In this document: positions 8,722 to 17,448 of the stretch, piece by piece
Numbering within the stretch: position 1 is the first letter of the stretch
How the letters are laid out: every line of letters starts with the position of its first letter
Assembly (NCBI GenBank): GCA_964511535.1
Contig: CAZEFW010000018.1
Coordinates: 17,167 to 81,166, forward strand
From: CAZCFB01 sp964511535
GTDB lineage: Bacteria; Myxococcota_A; Polyangia; GCA-2747355; CAZCFB01
Direction of reading: 5' to 3'
Length of the DNA: 64,000 bases
Notes under the pieces: model-generated
Told to the model about the DNA's origin: nothing
The model's input: the letters and a program-made list of their open reading frames with translations, nothing else
The model's database searches: none
Position numbers and translations under genes: made by a program

Positions 8722-9711
8722 ATGCGCTCCCCCGCTTCTCATTTGCAGTGGCTGGCCTGTTGCTGGCTATGGGGCGCGCTCGTCAGCTGCACCGGAGAAG
8801 ACCCTGCCATGCCCCCAGACATGAGCTCACCTGACGGTCCAGGCGCCTCGGCGGATGGCGCGCCGCCCGACCGGAGCGCCCCGGCGCCCGACGGCGAGGC
8901 CGCGGCCGATACCGCCGCGCCGAACCAGGGCCTGCTGCGCGTGGCGACCCTCAACTGCCGCTGCATGGAGGGAGACTACGCGCTGCGCGCCCGGGGGATG
9001 GCGGCGGAGATCAAGCGCCTCGCCCCGGACGCGGTGGGGCTGCAGGAGGTGTGCAGCCTCGGGTCGGGCAGCGCCCGCAAGGCCATGGCCGATACGCTGC
9101 TGGCCGAGCTGAAGCAGGCCACCGGCAAGGCCTGGGAGCTCCGCCGTGCCTCCACCCACACCGCCTGGGGCAAGTACGACGAGGGCATCGCCGTGCTGGC
9201 GCCGGCGGGCGCCATCAAGCAGTGGGGCTCACGCGCCCTGCCCCGGGGACAGGGCATGTTCCCGCGCAAGGTGATCTGGGCCCGCGTGGCCACCCCCCGG
9301 GGCAGCTTCTACCTCTACAGCACCCACCTGGACGTGAAGGACTGGAAGGCGCGGGTGGCCCAGGCAAAGGAGCTGCTGGCCGAGGTGGGCAAGCACGCCG
9401 CGGCGGGGCTGCCCCAGCTGGTGGTGGGGGACTTCAACGACCTCGACTGGACCGGGCCCATCAAGACCATCACAACCGGCCCGCCCGCCTTCACTGACAC
9501 CTGGGCCACCAGGAACCCGGGCCAGCCAGGCCACACCATCAGCGCGTCCAAGCCCGAGCGGCGCATCGACTACATCTTCGCCCGCACCGACCGCCTGGCC
9601 AGCATCAAGCGCGTGGAGATCGCGTTCCACAAAAAGTACCAGGGCACCTGGCTATCAGATCACCGAGGGGTCTTCGCGGAGCTAGTGGTGAAGCAACCTA
9701 ACACCCCGTAG
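8722..9711 (+). CDS. Endonuclease/exonuclease/phosphatase (EEP) family lipoprotein
   Basis: 329 residues, starting with a signal peptide whose lipobox cysteine is C23 (WGALVSC), then an acidic PD-rich linker to about residue 70. The rest is an EEP-fold domain: RVATLNCRCMEGDY (catalytic Asn), DAVGLQEVCSL (metal-binding Glu), LYSTHLDVKDW (His), LVVGDFNDLDW (Asp and Asn) and LSDHRGVFAEL (terminal Asp-His). All key residues of the metal-dependent phosphodiesterase fold are present, so activity is likely. Exported members act as nucleases, sphingomyelinase-like or inositol-phosphate phosphatases, and the substrate cannot be told here. A GTG at 8704 is an alternative start. It ends 119 nt before the convergent DsbD-like gene, with a repeat and hairpin between. 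Confidence 0.87.
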   Translation: MRSPASHLQWLACCWLWGALVSCTGEDPAMPPDMSSPDGPGASADGAPPDRSAPAPDGEAAADTAAPNQGLLRVATLNCRCMEGDYALRARGMAAEIKRLAPDAVGLQEVCSLGSGSARKAMADTLLAELKQATGKAWELRRASTHTAWGKYDEGIAVLAPAGAIKQWGSRALPRGQGMFPRKVIWARVATPRGSFYLYSTHLDVKDWKARVAQAKELLAEVGKHAAAGLPQLVVGDFNDLDWTGPIKTITTGPPAFTDTWATRNPGQPGHTISASKPERRIDYIFARTDRLASIKRVEIAFHKKYQGTWLSDHRGVFAELVVKQPNTP

Positions 9712-9756
9712 CTGCGGCCGTAGCCGTCATCGTATCCGCCTTTCAGCCATCAAATC

Positions 9757-9805
9757 CTGGCATTCTGGCATTCTGGCACTCTGGCATTCCTGGCACTCTG
9801 GCATT
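9757..9805 (+). repeat. Tandem octamer repeat, six copies of CTGGCAYT
   Basis: Six copies of an 8-base unit (CTGGCATT or CTGGCACT) run in tandem, with one extra C between copies four and five. It sits between two convergent genes, directly before a perfect hairpin, and looks like a microsatellite-like intergenic expansion. Confidence 0.85.
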
Positions 9806-9826
9806 CCGCCGGCCGCAGGCCGGCGG
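9806..9826. terminator. Perfect GC hairpin between convergent genes
   Basis: CCGCCGGCC, a GCA loop and GGCCGGCGG form a perfect 9-bp stem with a 3-nt loop between the EEP lipoprotein stop (9711) and the DsbD-like stop (9831). There is no U tract, so it is a candidate bidirectional terminator or a REP-like element. Confidence 0.55.
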
Positions 9827-9830
9827 CCCA

Positions 9831-12119
9831 CTACCCCTTACACGCCTTGCTCGCCCCGGCCCTCTTGAGGGCCTCGTGCAGGATGTCGCTGGTCAGGATC
9901 TCTGGCAGCAGCTCGGCATCGCCGATGCCCTTGCAGGCAGGCATGACGATGTACATCGGCACGCCGGCCCGCCCGTAGCGCTTGAGCCACTTCTGGATCA
10001 CCGGGTCGTGGCGGGTGTTGTCCGCCTTGACAGGCACGACCTTCAGCTTGTCCATGAGGGCCACGGTGGGCTTGGTCTCGATGACCATGCGCTCGTTCGC
10101 CTTGCAGTTCATGCACCAGTCGGCGGTGAAGTCGATGAACACCGTCTTGCCGGAGGCCTGCAGATCGCTCACCTTCTTCTCGGTGAAGGGGACCCAGTCC
10201 ACCAGGTGGGCCTTGCCGCCGCCCTTGCTCGCTGCTGCGCTGGCCGCGCCGGCCTCGGGGAACTCCAGGATCCACCAGCCGAACACGGCCACCGCCGCCA
10301 CCATGGGGGCCAGGCGCTTGAGGCGCTTGCTCCACGGATCCTTCTCGGTGGCAACCAGGCCGAAGATCCAGCTCGCCAGGCCCAGGGCCAGCAGGAACCA
10401 GGTGGCGTTGATGGCCGCCTCGGTGCCGTAGGCCGAGGCGAGCACGCCGAGCAGCCAAACCCCGGTACCGAACAGCAAAAACGCCATGCCGCGCATGATC
10501 TTGTCGTACCGCTCTGATACGCGCATGGGCAGGATCTTGGTCCAGCCGGTCCAGGCCCCCAGCAGCAGGAACGGCGCCGACAGGCCGAGCCCCACCGTGA
10601 ACATCAGCAGCAGGATCTCGAACGTGCTGGCCGTGAAGGCGTAGCCCAGGGCCGGCCCGAGCATGGGCGCGGTGCAAGGCGTGCCGAGGAAGGTCACCAG
10701 CAGCCCCGTGAGGAACGACTCCCACCGCGGCTTCTTGCGCCGCTTCTTCTTCAGCGTCTTGAGCTGATCCTGGTGCTCCGAGCTCTTGAGCGGGTAGACA
10801 TGCAGCATGCCGAGGCCCAGCACCAGCAGCAGCGAGATCATGAACAGCAGGAACCACGGGTTCTGGAACTGAAAGCCCCACCCCACCTCGCGCCCCACCA
10901 TCTTGAGCACCACCACGGTCACCGCCAGCGAGAGCATGGTCGCCACCACGCCGGCGGTGTACGCCAGGCCGTTGCCCCAAAGCACGGCGCGCTGCTCGGC
11001 GCCCTCGGCTTTCTGGGCGGTGCGCACCACGCTCAGGATCTTGGGCACCACCACCGGGATCACGCACGGCATCACATTGAGCAGCAGGCCGCCGAGGAAG
11101 GCGAAGATCAGCATCAGCCAGAGCGACTCGCGCTGGGCCGGCGGGAGCTCTGCGGTTTTGCCGGCCGCCGGGGCGCCGGCCGACTTCACCGTGGCCGCTG
11201 GCGCGGCAGGGGTCGCGGCGGCCGCCTCCTCGTCCTCGTCGTCCTCCTCGCGCGGGGAGGCCTGAATCTGGTAAGCGCGCGGGGCGCTGCCCTCGGGGCC
11301 GTCCTTGGCCGTGCCGAGCACCAGGCCCCCGAGCCCGGGCAGGCAGTTGTCCCCGGTGAAGCGGAGCTCCACCAGCGGATCCTTGCCCTGCTCGGCCACG
11401 ACCTTGTGGCCGGCGATGGTGCAGATGCTGCCCTCCGGCATGCTCGGGATGAAGGACGAGACCTGCTTCAGGCCGGCCACCCGGATGCGCGCGGTGTAGC
11501 CGCCCTCGGTGTATGCCAGGGACTCGATCCACGCCCTGCCTGCGTCCGCCTCCTCGGGCAGCTTGCCCACCACGTCCTTGAAGGTGGGCGCCGCGGCTGA
11601 CGGTCGCGCCTTGTCTGCCACCGGCAGCTCCAGGGAGATGTCTACCTTGCCAGGGATGCAGGTCTTCTTGCACGCCAGCCAGCTCACCCGGGCGCCAATG
11701 GTGGTCTTGCCCGAGGGGGGCGCCTCCACCACCAGGGCGGCGGCAGGGATGAGCACCGAGTGGCTGTAGCCGAAGGAGAGGAACTCCAGATCGTCGGGAT
11801 CGAACACCTCGGGCACCGGATAGCGCGGGGCCTCGAGGCTGAGCCGCTGCTTGTCGAAGGTGAACTTGACCCGCGTGGCCGTGCCGGTGTTGCCCGGAGA
11901 GGTCCAGTACACGTGCCACTTGGGGGCCATCTCCAGCAGCACCCCCACGTGGAAGTCGGCATCCGGAGCTGCCGCGTCCACGCTGGCCACCAGGGTGGCG
12001 CGCACCGGGTTTTTATCGCCGAGCCCCTTGGCGCCAGCGCCCTCACCGGCCAGGGACGGGGAGGCCCAGGTCAGCGCCAGGACGGCCAGGATGGCGCAAC
12101 AAGATCGAATAAGAGCCAT
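9831..12119 (-). CDS. DsbD/ScsB-like thiol:disulfide interchange protein
   Basis: 762 residues. A signal peptide (to about residue 24) leads into a periplasmic beta-sandwich domain with C150-X3-C154 (LACKKTCIPG), the reducing pair of DsbD/ScsB alpha-like domains. After an Ala/Glu linker (about 285-325) come roughly eight membrane segments containing MPCVIPVVVPKI and GTPCTAPMLGPALG, the two helix cysteines that relay electrons. The C-terminus is a periplasmic thioredoxin-like domain with C669-M-N-C672 (DFTADWCMNC). It would carry reducing power from cytoplasmic thioredoxin to periplasmic partners. The ATG at 12119 is supported by GAGGAG four bases upstream. It stands alone, but the many Cys-rich exported proteins in this window are plausible indirect clients. 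Confidence 0.92.
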   Translation of the reverse strand: MALIRSCCAILAVLALTWASPSLAGEGAGAKGLGDKNPVRATLVASVDAAAPDADFHVGVLLEMAPKWHVYWTSPGNTGTATRVKFTFDKQRLSLEAPRYPVPEVFDPDDLEFLSFGYSHSVLIPAAALVVEAPPSGKTTIGARVSWLACKKTCIPGKVDISLELPVADKARPSAAAPTFKDVVGKLPEEADAGRAWIESLAYTEGGYTARIRVAGLKQVSSFIPSMPEGSICTIAGHKVVAEQGKDPLVELRFTGDNCLPGLGGLVLGTAKDGPEGSAPRAYQIQASPREEDDEDEEAAAATPAAPAATVKSAGAPAAGKTAELPPAQRESLWLMLIFAFLGGLLLNVMPCVIPVVVPKILSVVRTAQKAEGAEQRAVLWGNGLAYTAGVVATMLSLAVTVVVLKMVGREVGWGFQFQNPWFLLFMISLLLVLGLGMLHVYPLKSSEHQDQLKTLKKKRRKKPRWESFLTGLLVTFLGTPCTAPMLGPALGYAFTASTFEILLLMFTVGLGLSAPFLLLGAWTGWTKILPMRVSERYDKIMRGMAFLLFGTGVWLLGVLASAYGTEAAINATWFLLALGLASWIFGLVATEKDPWSKRLKRLAPMVAAVAVFGWWILEFPEAGAASAAASKGGGKAHLVDWVPFTEKKVSDLQASGKTVFIDFTADWCMNCKANERMVIETKPTVALMDKLKVVPVKADNTRHDPVIQKWLKRYGRAGVPMYIVMPACKGIGDAELLPEILTSDILHEALKRAGASKACKG

Positions 12120-12228
12120 GATTCTCCTCGCGAGCGGTCCCACTGCTCATGGGAGGATACCACCAGCGACACGCAATTACCCCCGGGGCGCCCTCCGCCC
12201 TGAGCAGTATGTCGGAGCCAGCCTGGCG

Positions 12229-13434
12229 TTACAGGTTGCGGCGGCGCAGCAGCAGGCCGAGGGCCAGCAGCAGGGAGAGCGCGGCAGCCGAGGAGCCAGC
12301 GCCGCGGTGGGTGGAGCAGTCGCAGCCATCGTCACCGCCGGTGGCCGGCGGCTGGACCACGCTGTCCACCTTGGCCGCGGCCTTGTCCACCGAGACCGCA
12401 CGGTCCGGCGCGGACTGATCCGGAGTGGACATGTCCGGAGTGGTAGTGTCCGGGGCCGCCTGGTCAGGCAGCGGCAGGTCCGGCTTGGACTGGTCCGGCG
12501 GGGGCAGGTCCGGCACGCCCTTGTCCGGCGGCATGGCCGTACCGTAAGCGCCGAAGGCCAGCCGCAGGACGGTCCCCGGTGCGGGGCGGTCCACGCCAAG
12601 CGCGGCCAGGGGCACGCTCATCTCATAGACCTTGTGCTCGTACGCGGCGCGTCCGGTGTAGCCGAACCCGGGCTTGCCCCAGCGCTGGTCAGGCACGGAG
12701 ACCTGGAAGGTCTTCACGCCGGCCGGGGTGTCCACATACAGCCTGGCGTAGTCCTTGTCGCCGTCCATGGTGTTGTCTGGCAGGAAGTCCATGGCCACGT
12801 AGAGGCGCTCGCCGTCGTCGCGCACCCATCCATGGGTGTGGCCGGACGGGTGCCCGGAGCCGGTGTCGCAGAAGACCGAGAAGAACGGCGCGCCCAGCTG
12901 CTCGCCTTCCAGGTCGCCGTCCACGGTCAGGTCGCCCGGCCTGCTGCCCAGGCGGTAGGTGTAAAACGCGGAGTCCCGGGTCACCTGCCGGTACAGGTTC
13001 TGCGTGGGGAAATGAAACGGGGTCTTGCCCAGCTCCCGGGGCTCAGCCCGGGCGGTGATGGCCAGCGCTCCGCCGGCCGGGAAGGTCAGCTCCACCGACC
13101 GCCCGGTGATGTCGATGACGTCGTAGTCCCTGGCGGACAGTTTGCGCGCCGCGCCCGGCAGGCTCACCGAGAGCGGCGCCTCGCCGTCGAGGGTCACGGC
13201 GTCCAGGTGCGTGTTGGTCCCGCCGGTGTGCGCCAGCCGGACGCGGACCTCGTCCGGGGCGTCCACCTCCACCGTTCTGAGGTCAAGGTGGCGGTGGAAG
13301 CCGGGGTTGCCGAGCTCGCGCCACTGGCCATCCTGCTGGACCGAGACCTTGATCCGACCGTTGACCGGGGCGGCGCCGGCGCTGACAGGCGAGGCCAGCA
13401 AGGCCGCGATGATGAGAACATGAGAAATGCGCAT
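12229..13434 (-). CDS. Secreted protein with PD-rich linker and MYXO-CTERM-like sorting tail
   Basis: 401 residues with a Sec signal peptide (MRISHVLIIAALLASPVSAG). The N-terminal 300 residues are beta-rich with no recognised catalytic motif; LYVAMDFLPDNTMDGDKDYA resembles carbohydrate-binding or DOMON-like sandwich domains. Then comes a roughly 60-residue linker in which Pro-Asp recurs every four or five residues (PDLPPPDQSKPDLPLPDQ and so on). The C-terminus has DDGCDCSTHRGAG, a Leu-rich membrane segment and RRR, the architecture of MYXO-CTERM tails, which are removed by a myxosortase after the cysteine is lipidated. AAGGAGGAG precedes the ATG at 13434. The same linker style appears in the lipoprotein at 18707-20620. 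It is probably displayed on the outer surface; its role is unknown. Confidence 0.8.
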   Translation of the reverse strand: MRISHVLIIAALLASPVSAGAAPVNGRIKVSVQQDGQWRELGNPGFHRHLDLRTVEVDAPDEVRVRLAHTGGTNTHLDAVTLDGEAPLSVSLPGAARKLSARDYDVIDITGRSVELTFPAGGALAITARAEPRELGKTPFHFPTQNLYRQVTRDSAFYTYRLGSRPGDLTVDGDLEGEQLGAPFFSVFCDTGSGHPSGHTHGWVRDDGERLYVAMDFLPDNTMDGDKDYARLYVDTPAGVKTFQVSVPDQRWGKPGFGYTGRAAYEHKVYEMSVPLAALGVDRPAPGTVLRLAFGAYGTAMPPDKGVPDLPPPDQSKPDLPLPDQAAPDTTTPDMSTPDQSAPDRAVSVDKAAAKVDSVVQPPATGGDDGCDCSTHRGAGSSAAALSLLLALGLLLRRRNL

Positions 13435-13575
13435 GGGCTGCTCCTCCTTCCGTGACATGTATGCCGAAGTAAGAATCCTAACCGCAAACAGGGGCCTCCG
13501 CAGTCCAACACCCCCAAACGCAGACGTGGACGGAATCGTAGACATGGGCGAAAACGCAATCCCGGACGTTGACTC

Positions 13576-14520
13576 CTATCCCTCCCCCTGCCCCTTCAAC
13601 CACTCCAGCAGATCAGAGACCCGCGCCGTGGCCAGGGCCATGCAGGTGTCGGCCCCACCGTAGTACACGCGCAGCGCGTCCCCGTCGGCGATCCAGCCGC
13701 AGGGGAAGACTACGTTGCCCACATCTCCGTTGAGCTCGTACGCCTCCAGCGGGCCGAAGATCCAGCTGTCGCCCCGGCGGATCACCCGGGCGGGATCCTC
13801 CGGGTCGAGCAGGGCCAGGCCGAGCCGATAGATGCACCCGGCGGCCGTGTTCTTCACGCCGTGGTACAGCAGCAGCCATCCCTCCTCGGTGCGCAGGGGC
13901 GGCGCCGAGAGCCCCACCTTGCCCGCGTCCCACCACGGACCCGAGCGCGCCTCCAGCAGCACCCGGTGGTCGCCCCAGTGGCGCAGGTCGGGCGAGTAGG
14001 CGATCCAGGCGTGGGCCGCGCTGGCCATGCCCGGCACCGGCCGGTGGATCATGGCCCAGCGCCCGCCCAGCTTCACTGGGAAGAGCGCCGCGTCCTTGTT
14101 CTCCGGGGGCAGCACCGCTCCCAGGCGCTCGAAGCTGCGAAAGTCCCGGGTCAGGGCCAGGCAGACCAGCGGCCCCACGGGCGAGTACCCGGTATAGGTC
14201 ACCGCGTAGCGCGGCTGGCCATGGTCCCCCTCCTCCAGGGCCGTGATGCGCGGGTCCTCCACGCCCCACTGCTCCTCCGGGTGATCGGGCGAGGGCAGCA
14301 GGGTGGGCGCGCCGTCGAGGCGCCAGCCGCTGACGCCGTCGGCGCTGCGCGCGACGGTGAGGTGGGAGTGGCCCCGCAGGTCCTCCACCCGCAGCAACAA
14401 CAGGGTCTCGCCGGCCACCATGGCGGCGCCGGCGTTGAACACGGTGTTGGCACGGTAAGGCAGGTCATCCCGGGTAAGGATCGGGTTGTCCGGGTGTCGC
14501 GTGAACAGTTCGTGGTTCAT
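13576..14520 (-). CDS. GH130-type beta-mannoside phosphorylase-like glycosidase
   Basis: 314 residues in a five-bladed beta-propeller fold. The N-terminus (HPDNPILTRDDLPYRANTVF, then NAGA) and the segments WGVEDPRITAL, KDAALFPVKLGGRWAMIHRP, SGPWWDAGKVGLSAPP and YHGVKNTAAGCIYRLGLALL are typical of GH130. These enzymes phosphorolyse beta-mannosyl linkages such as beta-1,4-mannooligosaccharides or Man-GlcNAc, yielding mannose 1-phosphate. No signal peptide is present, so it is cytoplasmic. The ATG at 14520 has GGAGG seven bases upstream, and a TATACT box lies on the minus strand at about 14567-14562. It is divergent from the radical SAM gene at 14672. Together with the GH38 enzyme at 57074 it points to mannose-containing glycan turnover. 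Substrate linkage cannot be inferred. Confidence 0.9.
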   Translation of the reverse strand: MNHELFTRHPDNPILTRDDLPYRANTVFNAGAAMVAGETLLLLRVEDLRGHSHLTVARSADGVSGWRLDGAPTLLPSPDHPEEQWGVEDPRITALEEGDHGQPRYAVTYTGYSPVGPLVCLALTRDFRSFERLGAVLPPENKDAALFPVKLGGRWAMIHRPVPGMASAAHAWIAYSPDLRHWGDHRVLLEARSGPWWDAGKVGLSAPPLRTEEGWLLLYHGVKNTAAGCIYRLGLALLDPEDPARVIRRGDSWIFGPLEAYELNGDVGNVVFPCGWIADGDALRVYYGGADTCMALATARVSDLLEWLKGQGEG

Positions 14521-14655
14521 GGGTGATCCTCCGTCAGTTACCGACCATGCGCAGTATAGCGGTGATGCGGGCCGATGGTCGCTTCCATGCGGCGGGCCAT
14601 CTCCCCGTGCAAGAGATGAAACGAACCCGGGCCCCTCCCCTGGCTGCTGCATCAC

Positions 14656-14674
14656 TGCTAATCTATGCTCCGTG
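14656..14674 (+). promoter_or_regulatory. Possible leaderless extended -10 promoter for the radical SAM operon
   Basis: TGC followed by TAATCT (14659-14664) forms an extended -10 motif ending 7 nt before the GTG at 14672, and no ribosome-binding site is seen. Transcription would begin at or next to the start codon. Confidence 0.4.
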
Positions 14675-16021
14675 CGCATCCTGCTGGTCAACCCGCCCCG
14701 ATCCATGGCCAACGCCATCTACGACCACGCCCCGGCCGAGGTGCGCCCCTACATCCATCGCAAGCTCATCGGGCCGCCCCTGGGCCTGCTCACCCTGGCC
14801 ACCGCGGCAGCTCGGCACGACATCTCGCTGCTGGAGCTGAAGGCCGAATACGACCTGCGCCCCGACGCGCCGCCCCCCGAAGAGCTGCTGCGGGCCGAGA
14901 TGGATCGCGTGCGCCCCGGCCTGGTGGCCACCACGGTCATCGCCTCGGAGCTGCCCGCCGCCCTGGACCTGCTGGCCGCTGCCCGCGCCCATGATCCGGA
15001 GGTCACCACCCTGGCGGGGGGACTGCACGCCATCCTCTGCCCCGCGGACCTGGAGCACCCCGCGGTGGACCTCGTCTCCTGCGTGCAGGACCCGCGCATG
15101 CTGGCCCGGGTGGCCGACGCCCTGGAGGCTGGTGACGACCTGCAGGGCATCGGCGGGTTGAGCAGCCGCCCGTCGCCGGGCGCGCCCCTGAGACGCCACG
15201 ACGCGCCGACGCCGCCATGCGCCCCTGCGGGGGCCGACTACTTCCCCCCGGATCGCTCCCTGGTGAGGCCCTGGCTGCCCGCGTACATCGTGGGCAAGGC
15301 CCCGGGGCCGAGCACCTACCTCTTTTCGTCCCTCGGCTGCCCCAACCGCTGCTCCTTCTGCTCCATCTGGCCCCAGTACGGCGGGTCCTTCAGCCAGCGC
15401 CCCGCGGCCGACGTGGTGCGGGAGATGGAGGGCATGGACGACTACGAGGTGGTGCGGTTCGCCGACGCCAACACGGTGGTGGATCACGACTGGGTGCGAG
15501 AGCTGTGCGAGCGCATCGCCGCGTCCGGAGTGCGCAAGGCGCTGATCATGGACATCCGCGCCGACACCGCCGCGCGCCACCCGGAGCTCATCGCGCAGCT
15601 CGCTGGCGCCGGCCTGCGGGTGGTGATCATGGGCTTCGAGTCGTTCCGCGAGGAGGAGCTGCGGCGCTACCGCAAGGAGGCCAGCGCCGCGCAGATCCGC
15701 GAGGCCGTGGGCGTGCTCCATGACAACGGCATCCTGGTGCGGGGCAACTACGTCATCCCACCGGACTACGGCGCTGATGACTTCGAGGCGCTGGCGGAGT
15801 TCGCCGCGGACCACGCCGTGGCCCTGGCGGGCTACACCATCCTGACCCCCATGCCTGGCACGGAGCTGTACGACCAGCTGCGGGACCAGATCGTCGACCA
15901 CGACCTGTCACGCTACAACTTCTTCAACGGCGTGCTTCGCACCACCCGCATGCCCCTGGAGCGGTTCCACCAGGAGGTGGGCAAGCTGTGGCGCATCCGC
16001 CTGGGCGAGGAGGTCATTTGA
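14672..16021 (+). CDS. Cobalamin-binding-type radical SAM protein
   Basis: 449 residues. Residues 1-175 resemble the N-terminal B12-binding Rossmann domain of class B radical SAM enzymes (MRILLVNPP, then GPPLGLLTLATAAARHDISL and VTTLAGGLHAI). The DxHxxG cobalamin-ligating motif is not visible. The radical SAM barrel carries the cluster motif CPNRCSFC (CX3CX2C) in LGCPNRCSFCSIW, and VIMGFESFREEELRRYRKE is a typical later strand. Such enzymes perform methylations, ring contractions or other radical rearrangements, and the substrate cannot be predicted. The GTG start has an extended -10 box 7 nt upstream. Its TGA is embedded in the TTGA start-stop overlap with the next radical SAM gene, so the two are translationally coupled. 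Confidence 0.88.
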   Translation: MRILLVNPPRSMANAIYDHAPAEVRPYIHRKLIGPPLGLLTLATAAARHDISLLELKAEYDLRPDAPPPEELLRAEMDRVRPGLVATTVIASELPAALDLLAAARAHDPEVTTLAGGLHAILCPADLEHPAVDLVSCVQDPRMLARVADALEAGDDLQGIGGLSSRPSPGAPLRRHDAPTPPCAPAGADYFPPDRSLVRPWLPAYIVGKAPGPSTYLFSSLGCPNRCSFCSIWPQYGGSFSQRPAADVVREMEGMDDYEVVRFADANTVVDHDWVRELCERIAASGVRKALIMDIRADTAARHPELIAQLAGAGLRVVIMGFESFREEELRRYRKEASAAQIREAVGVLHDNGILVRGNYVIPPDYGADDFEALAEFAADHAVALAGYTILTPMPGTELYDQLRDQIVDHDLSRYNFFNGVLRTTRMPLERFHQEVGKLWRIRLGEEVI

Positions 16022-17436
16022 GGCGGCTGAAGATCAAGCTGATCCTCTCGGCGTCGCCGGACGATCCGCTGCTGGGGCGGGAGCCGTTCATGCCGCTGTC
16101 GCTGCCGCTGCTGGCCGCCTGCGCGCCGGACCATGATTACCAGCTCATCGACCTGCTGGCCCGGGCGCGGGAGGTGGATCTCGACGAGCCCGTGGACCTG
16201 GTGGGCATCAGCGTGCGCGCCACGGCGGAGGCCGCCGCGTTCGACCTGGCGGACCGGTTCCGCCAGCGCGGGGTGCCCGTGGTGCTCGGCGGCGCGCAGG
16301 TCTCGGCAGCCCCGGAGCGGGCCCTGTCCCACGCCGACGCCGTGGCCATCGGCGAGGGAGAGGTGCTCTGGCCGATCATGGTGGAGCACGCCGCCGCGGG
16401 CCAGCTGCGCCGGCTGTACGTGTGCGGCCAGCCTGCGTTCGACCCGGCCGGGCGCACCATCCACAGGGTGGATGAGCTGCCGTCGCTGGACGAGCTGCCT
16501 GCCGCCCGGCGCGACCTGATGCCGCTGAAGTACCGCTTCGACACCCTCTTCGCCGCCCGGGGTTGCCCCATCGGGTGCGATTTCTGCGCCGTGCCCGGCA
16601 TGTTCGGCAAGCGCATGCGCCTGCGCCCCGTGGAGCGGGTGGCCGCCGAGGTGGACACCCTCGGCCCGTTCTACTACCTGCTGGATGACAGCGTCTTCGG
16701 CCGGCCCTCCACCCGCGACTACTACCTGGAGCTTTACGGCCGGCTCAGGCAGGGAAACCGCCGCCGGCTCTGGACCGGCCAGGCGAACCTCGACGCCCTG
16801 GAGAGCGACGAGGGGCGCCGCGTGGTGCAGGCCGCGGTGGACGCGGGGCTGCTCTACGCCGCCGTGGGGCTGGAGTCGGTGAACCCGGAGGTGCTGCGCC
16901 GTTCGGGCGCGGCGGCAAAGATGGGCGACGGAGCGGGATCTCTGGAGCGCACCCGCCGCCACCTGCGCCGACTGCAAGACCTGGGCGTCATCGTCTCCGG
17001 GTGGTTCACCATCGGCTACGAGCAGGACTCGCCGGAGACCTACCGACGCACCTTCGAGTTTTGCCGGGAGACAAACATCTTGCCGGTGGTCTCGCCCCTG
17101 CGCGCGCTGGAGGGCACCGCCCTGCACGACCGGGTGGTGCAGGAGGGCAAGCTGGCACCCCCCGACGCAGTGACCAACATCAGCCACCCCACCCTGGACC
17201 GGGAGGCGGTGGTGCGGGAGCTCGAGGCAGGGGTCGAGGAGGCCTACAGCCTGCGCGCCATCCTGCGCCGGACGGCCTTCTATCGGCGCCGGTGGCGGGC
17301 GCTGGGGGGCGCCGACGCCGAGCTGAGCATTCGCCGAAACATCTTCGCGCTGATGCTGCAGGTCAACTCGGGCCGCATCCTGGCGGCAGAGAACCGCAAC
17401 CTGGCCCTGGGGCGAGACCACCTGCCCAGGCACTGA
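16018..17436 (+). CDS. Second cobalamin-binding-type radical SAM protein, coupled to the first
   Basis: 472 residues. The TTG start overlaps the upstream TGA (TTGA) and GAGGAGG lies about 5 nt before it, so translation is coupled. The N-terminal domain (LVGISVRATAEAAAFDLADR and VPVVLGGAQVSAAPE) is the degenerate B12-type Rossmann module, and the barrel holds CPIGCDFC (CX3CX2C) in ARGCPIGCDFCAVPGMF. GLESVNPEVLRRSG and VSGWFTIGYEQDSPETYRR are conserved later elements. It is only distantly similar to its neighbour, so the two probably catalyse successive steps rather than form a recent duplication. A gene for an HD-DUF218 fusion starts 12 nt downstream. Substrate unknown. Confidence 0.88.
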   Translation: MRRLKIKLILSASPDDPLLGREPFMPLSLPLLAACAPDHDYQLIDLLARAREVDLDEPVDLVGISVRATAEAAAFDLADRFRQRGVPVVLGGAQVSAAPERALSHADAVAIGEGEVLWPIMVEHAAAGQLRRLYVCGQPAFDPAGRTIHRVDELPSLDELPAARRDLMPLKYRFDTLFAARGCPIGCDFCAVPGMFGKRMRLRPVERVAAEVDTLGPFYYLLDDSVFGRPSTRDYYLELYGRLRQGNRRRLWTGQANLDALESDEGRRVVQAAVDAGLLYAAVGLESVNPEVLRRSGAAAKMGDGAGSLERTRRHLRRLQDLGVIVSGWFTIGYEQDSPETYRRTFEFCRETNILPVVSPLRALEGTALHDRVVQEGKLAPPDAVTNISHPTLDREAVVRELEAGVEEAYSLRAILRRTAFYRRRWRALGGADAELSIRRNIFALMLQVNSGRILAAENRNLALGRDHLPRH

Positions 17437-17448
17437 GGAGGAGACGGC

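Noticed and set aside
9757..9805. CRISPR-like array in the octamer repeat
   Set aside because: The units are 8 bases with no spacers, and no cas genes are nearby.
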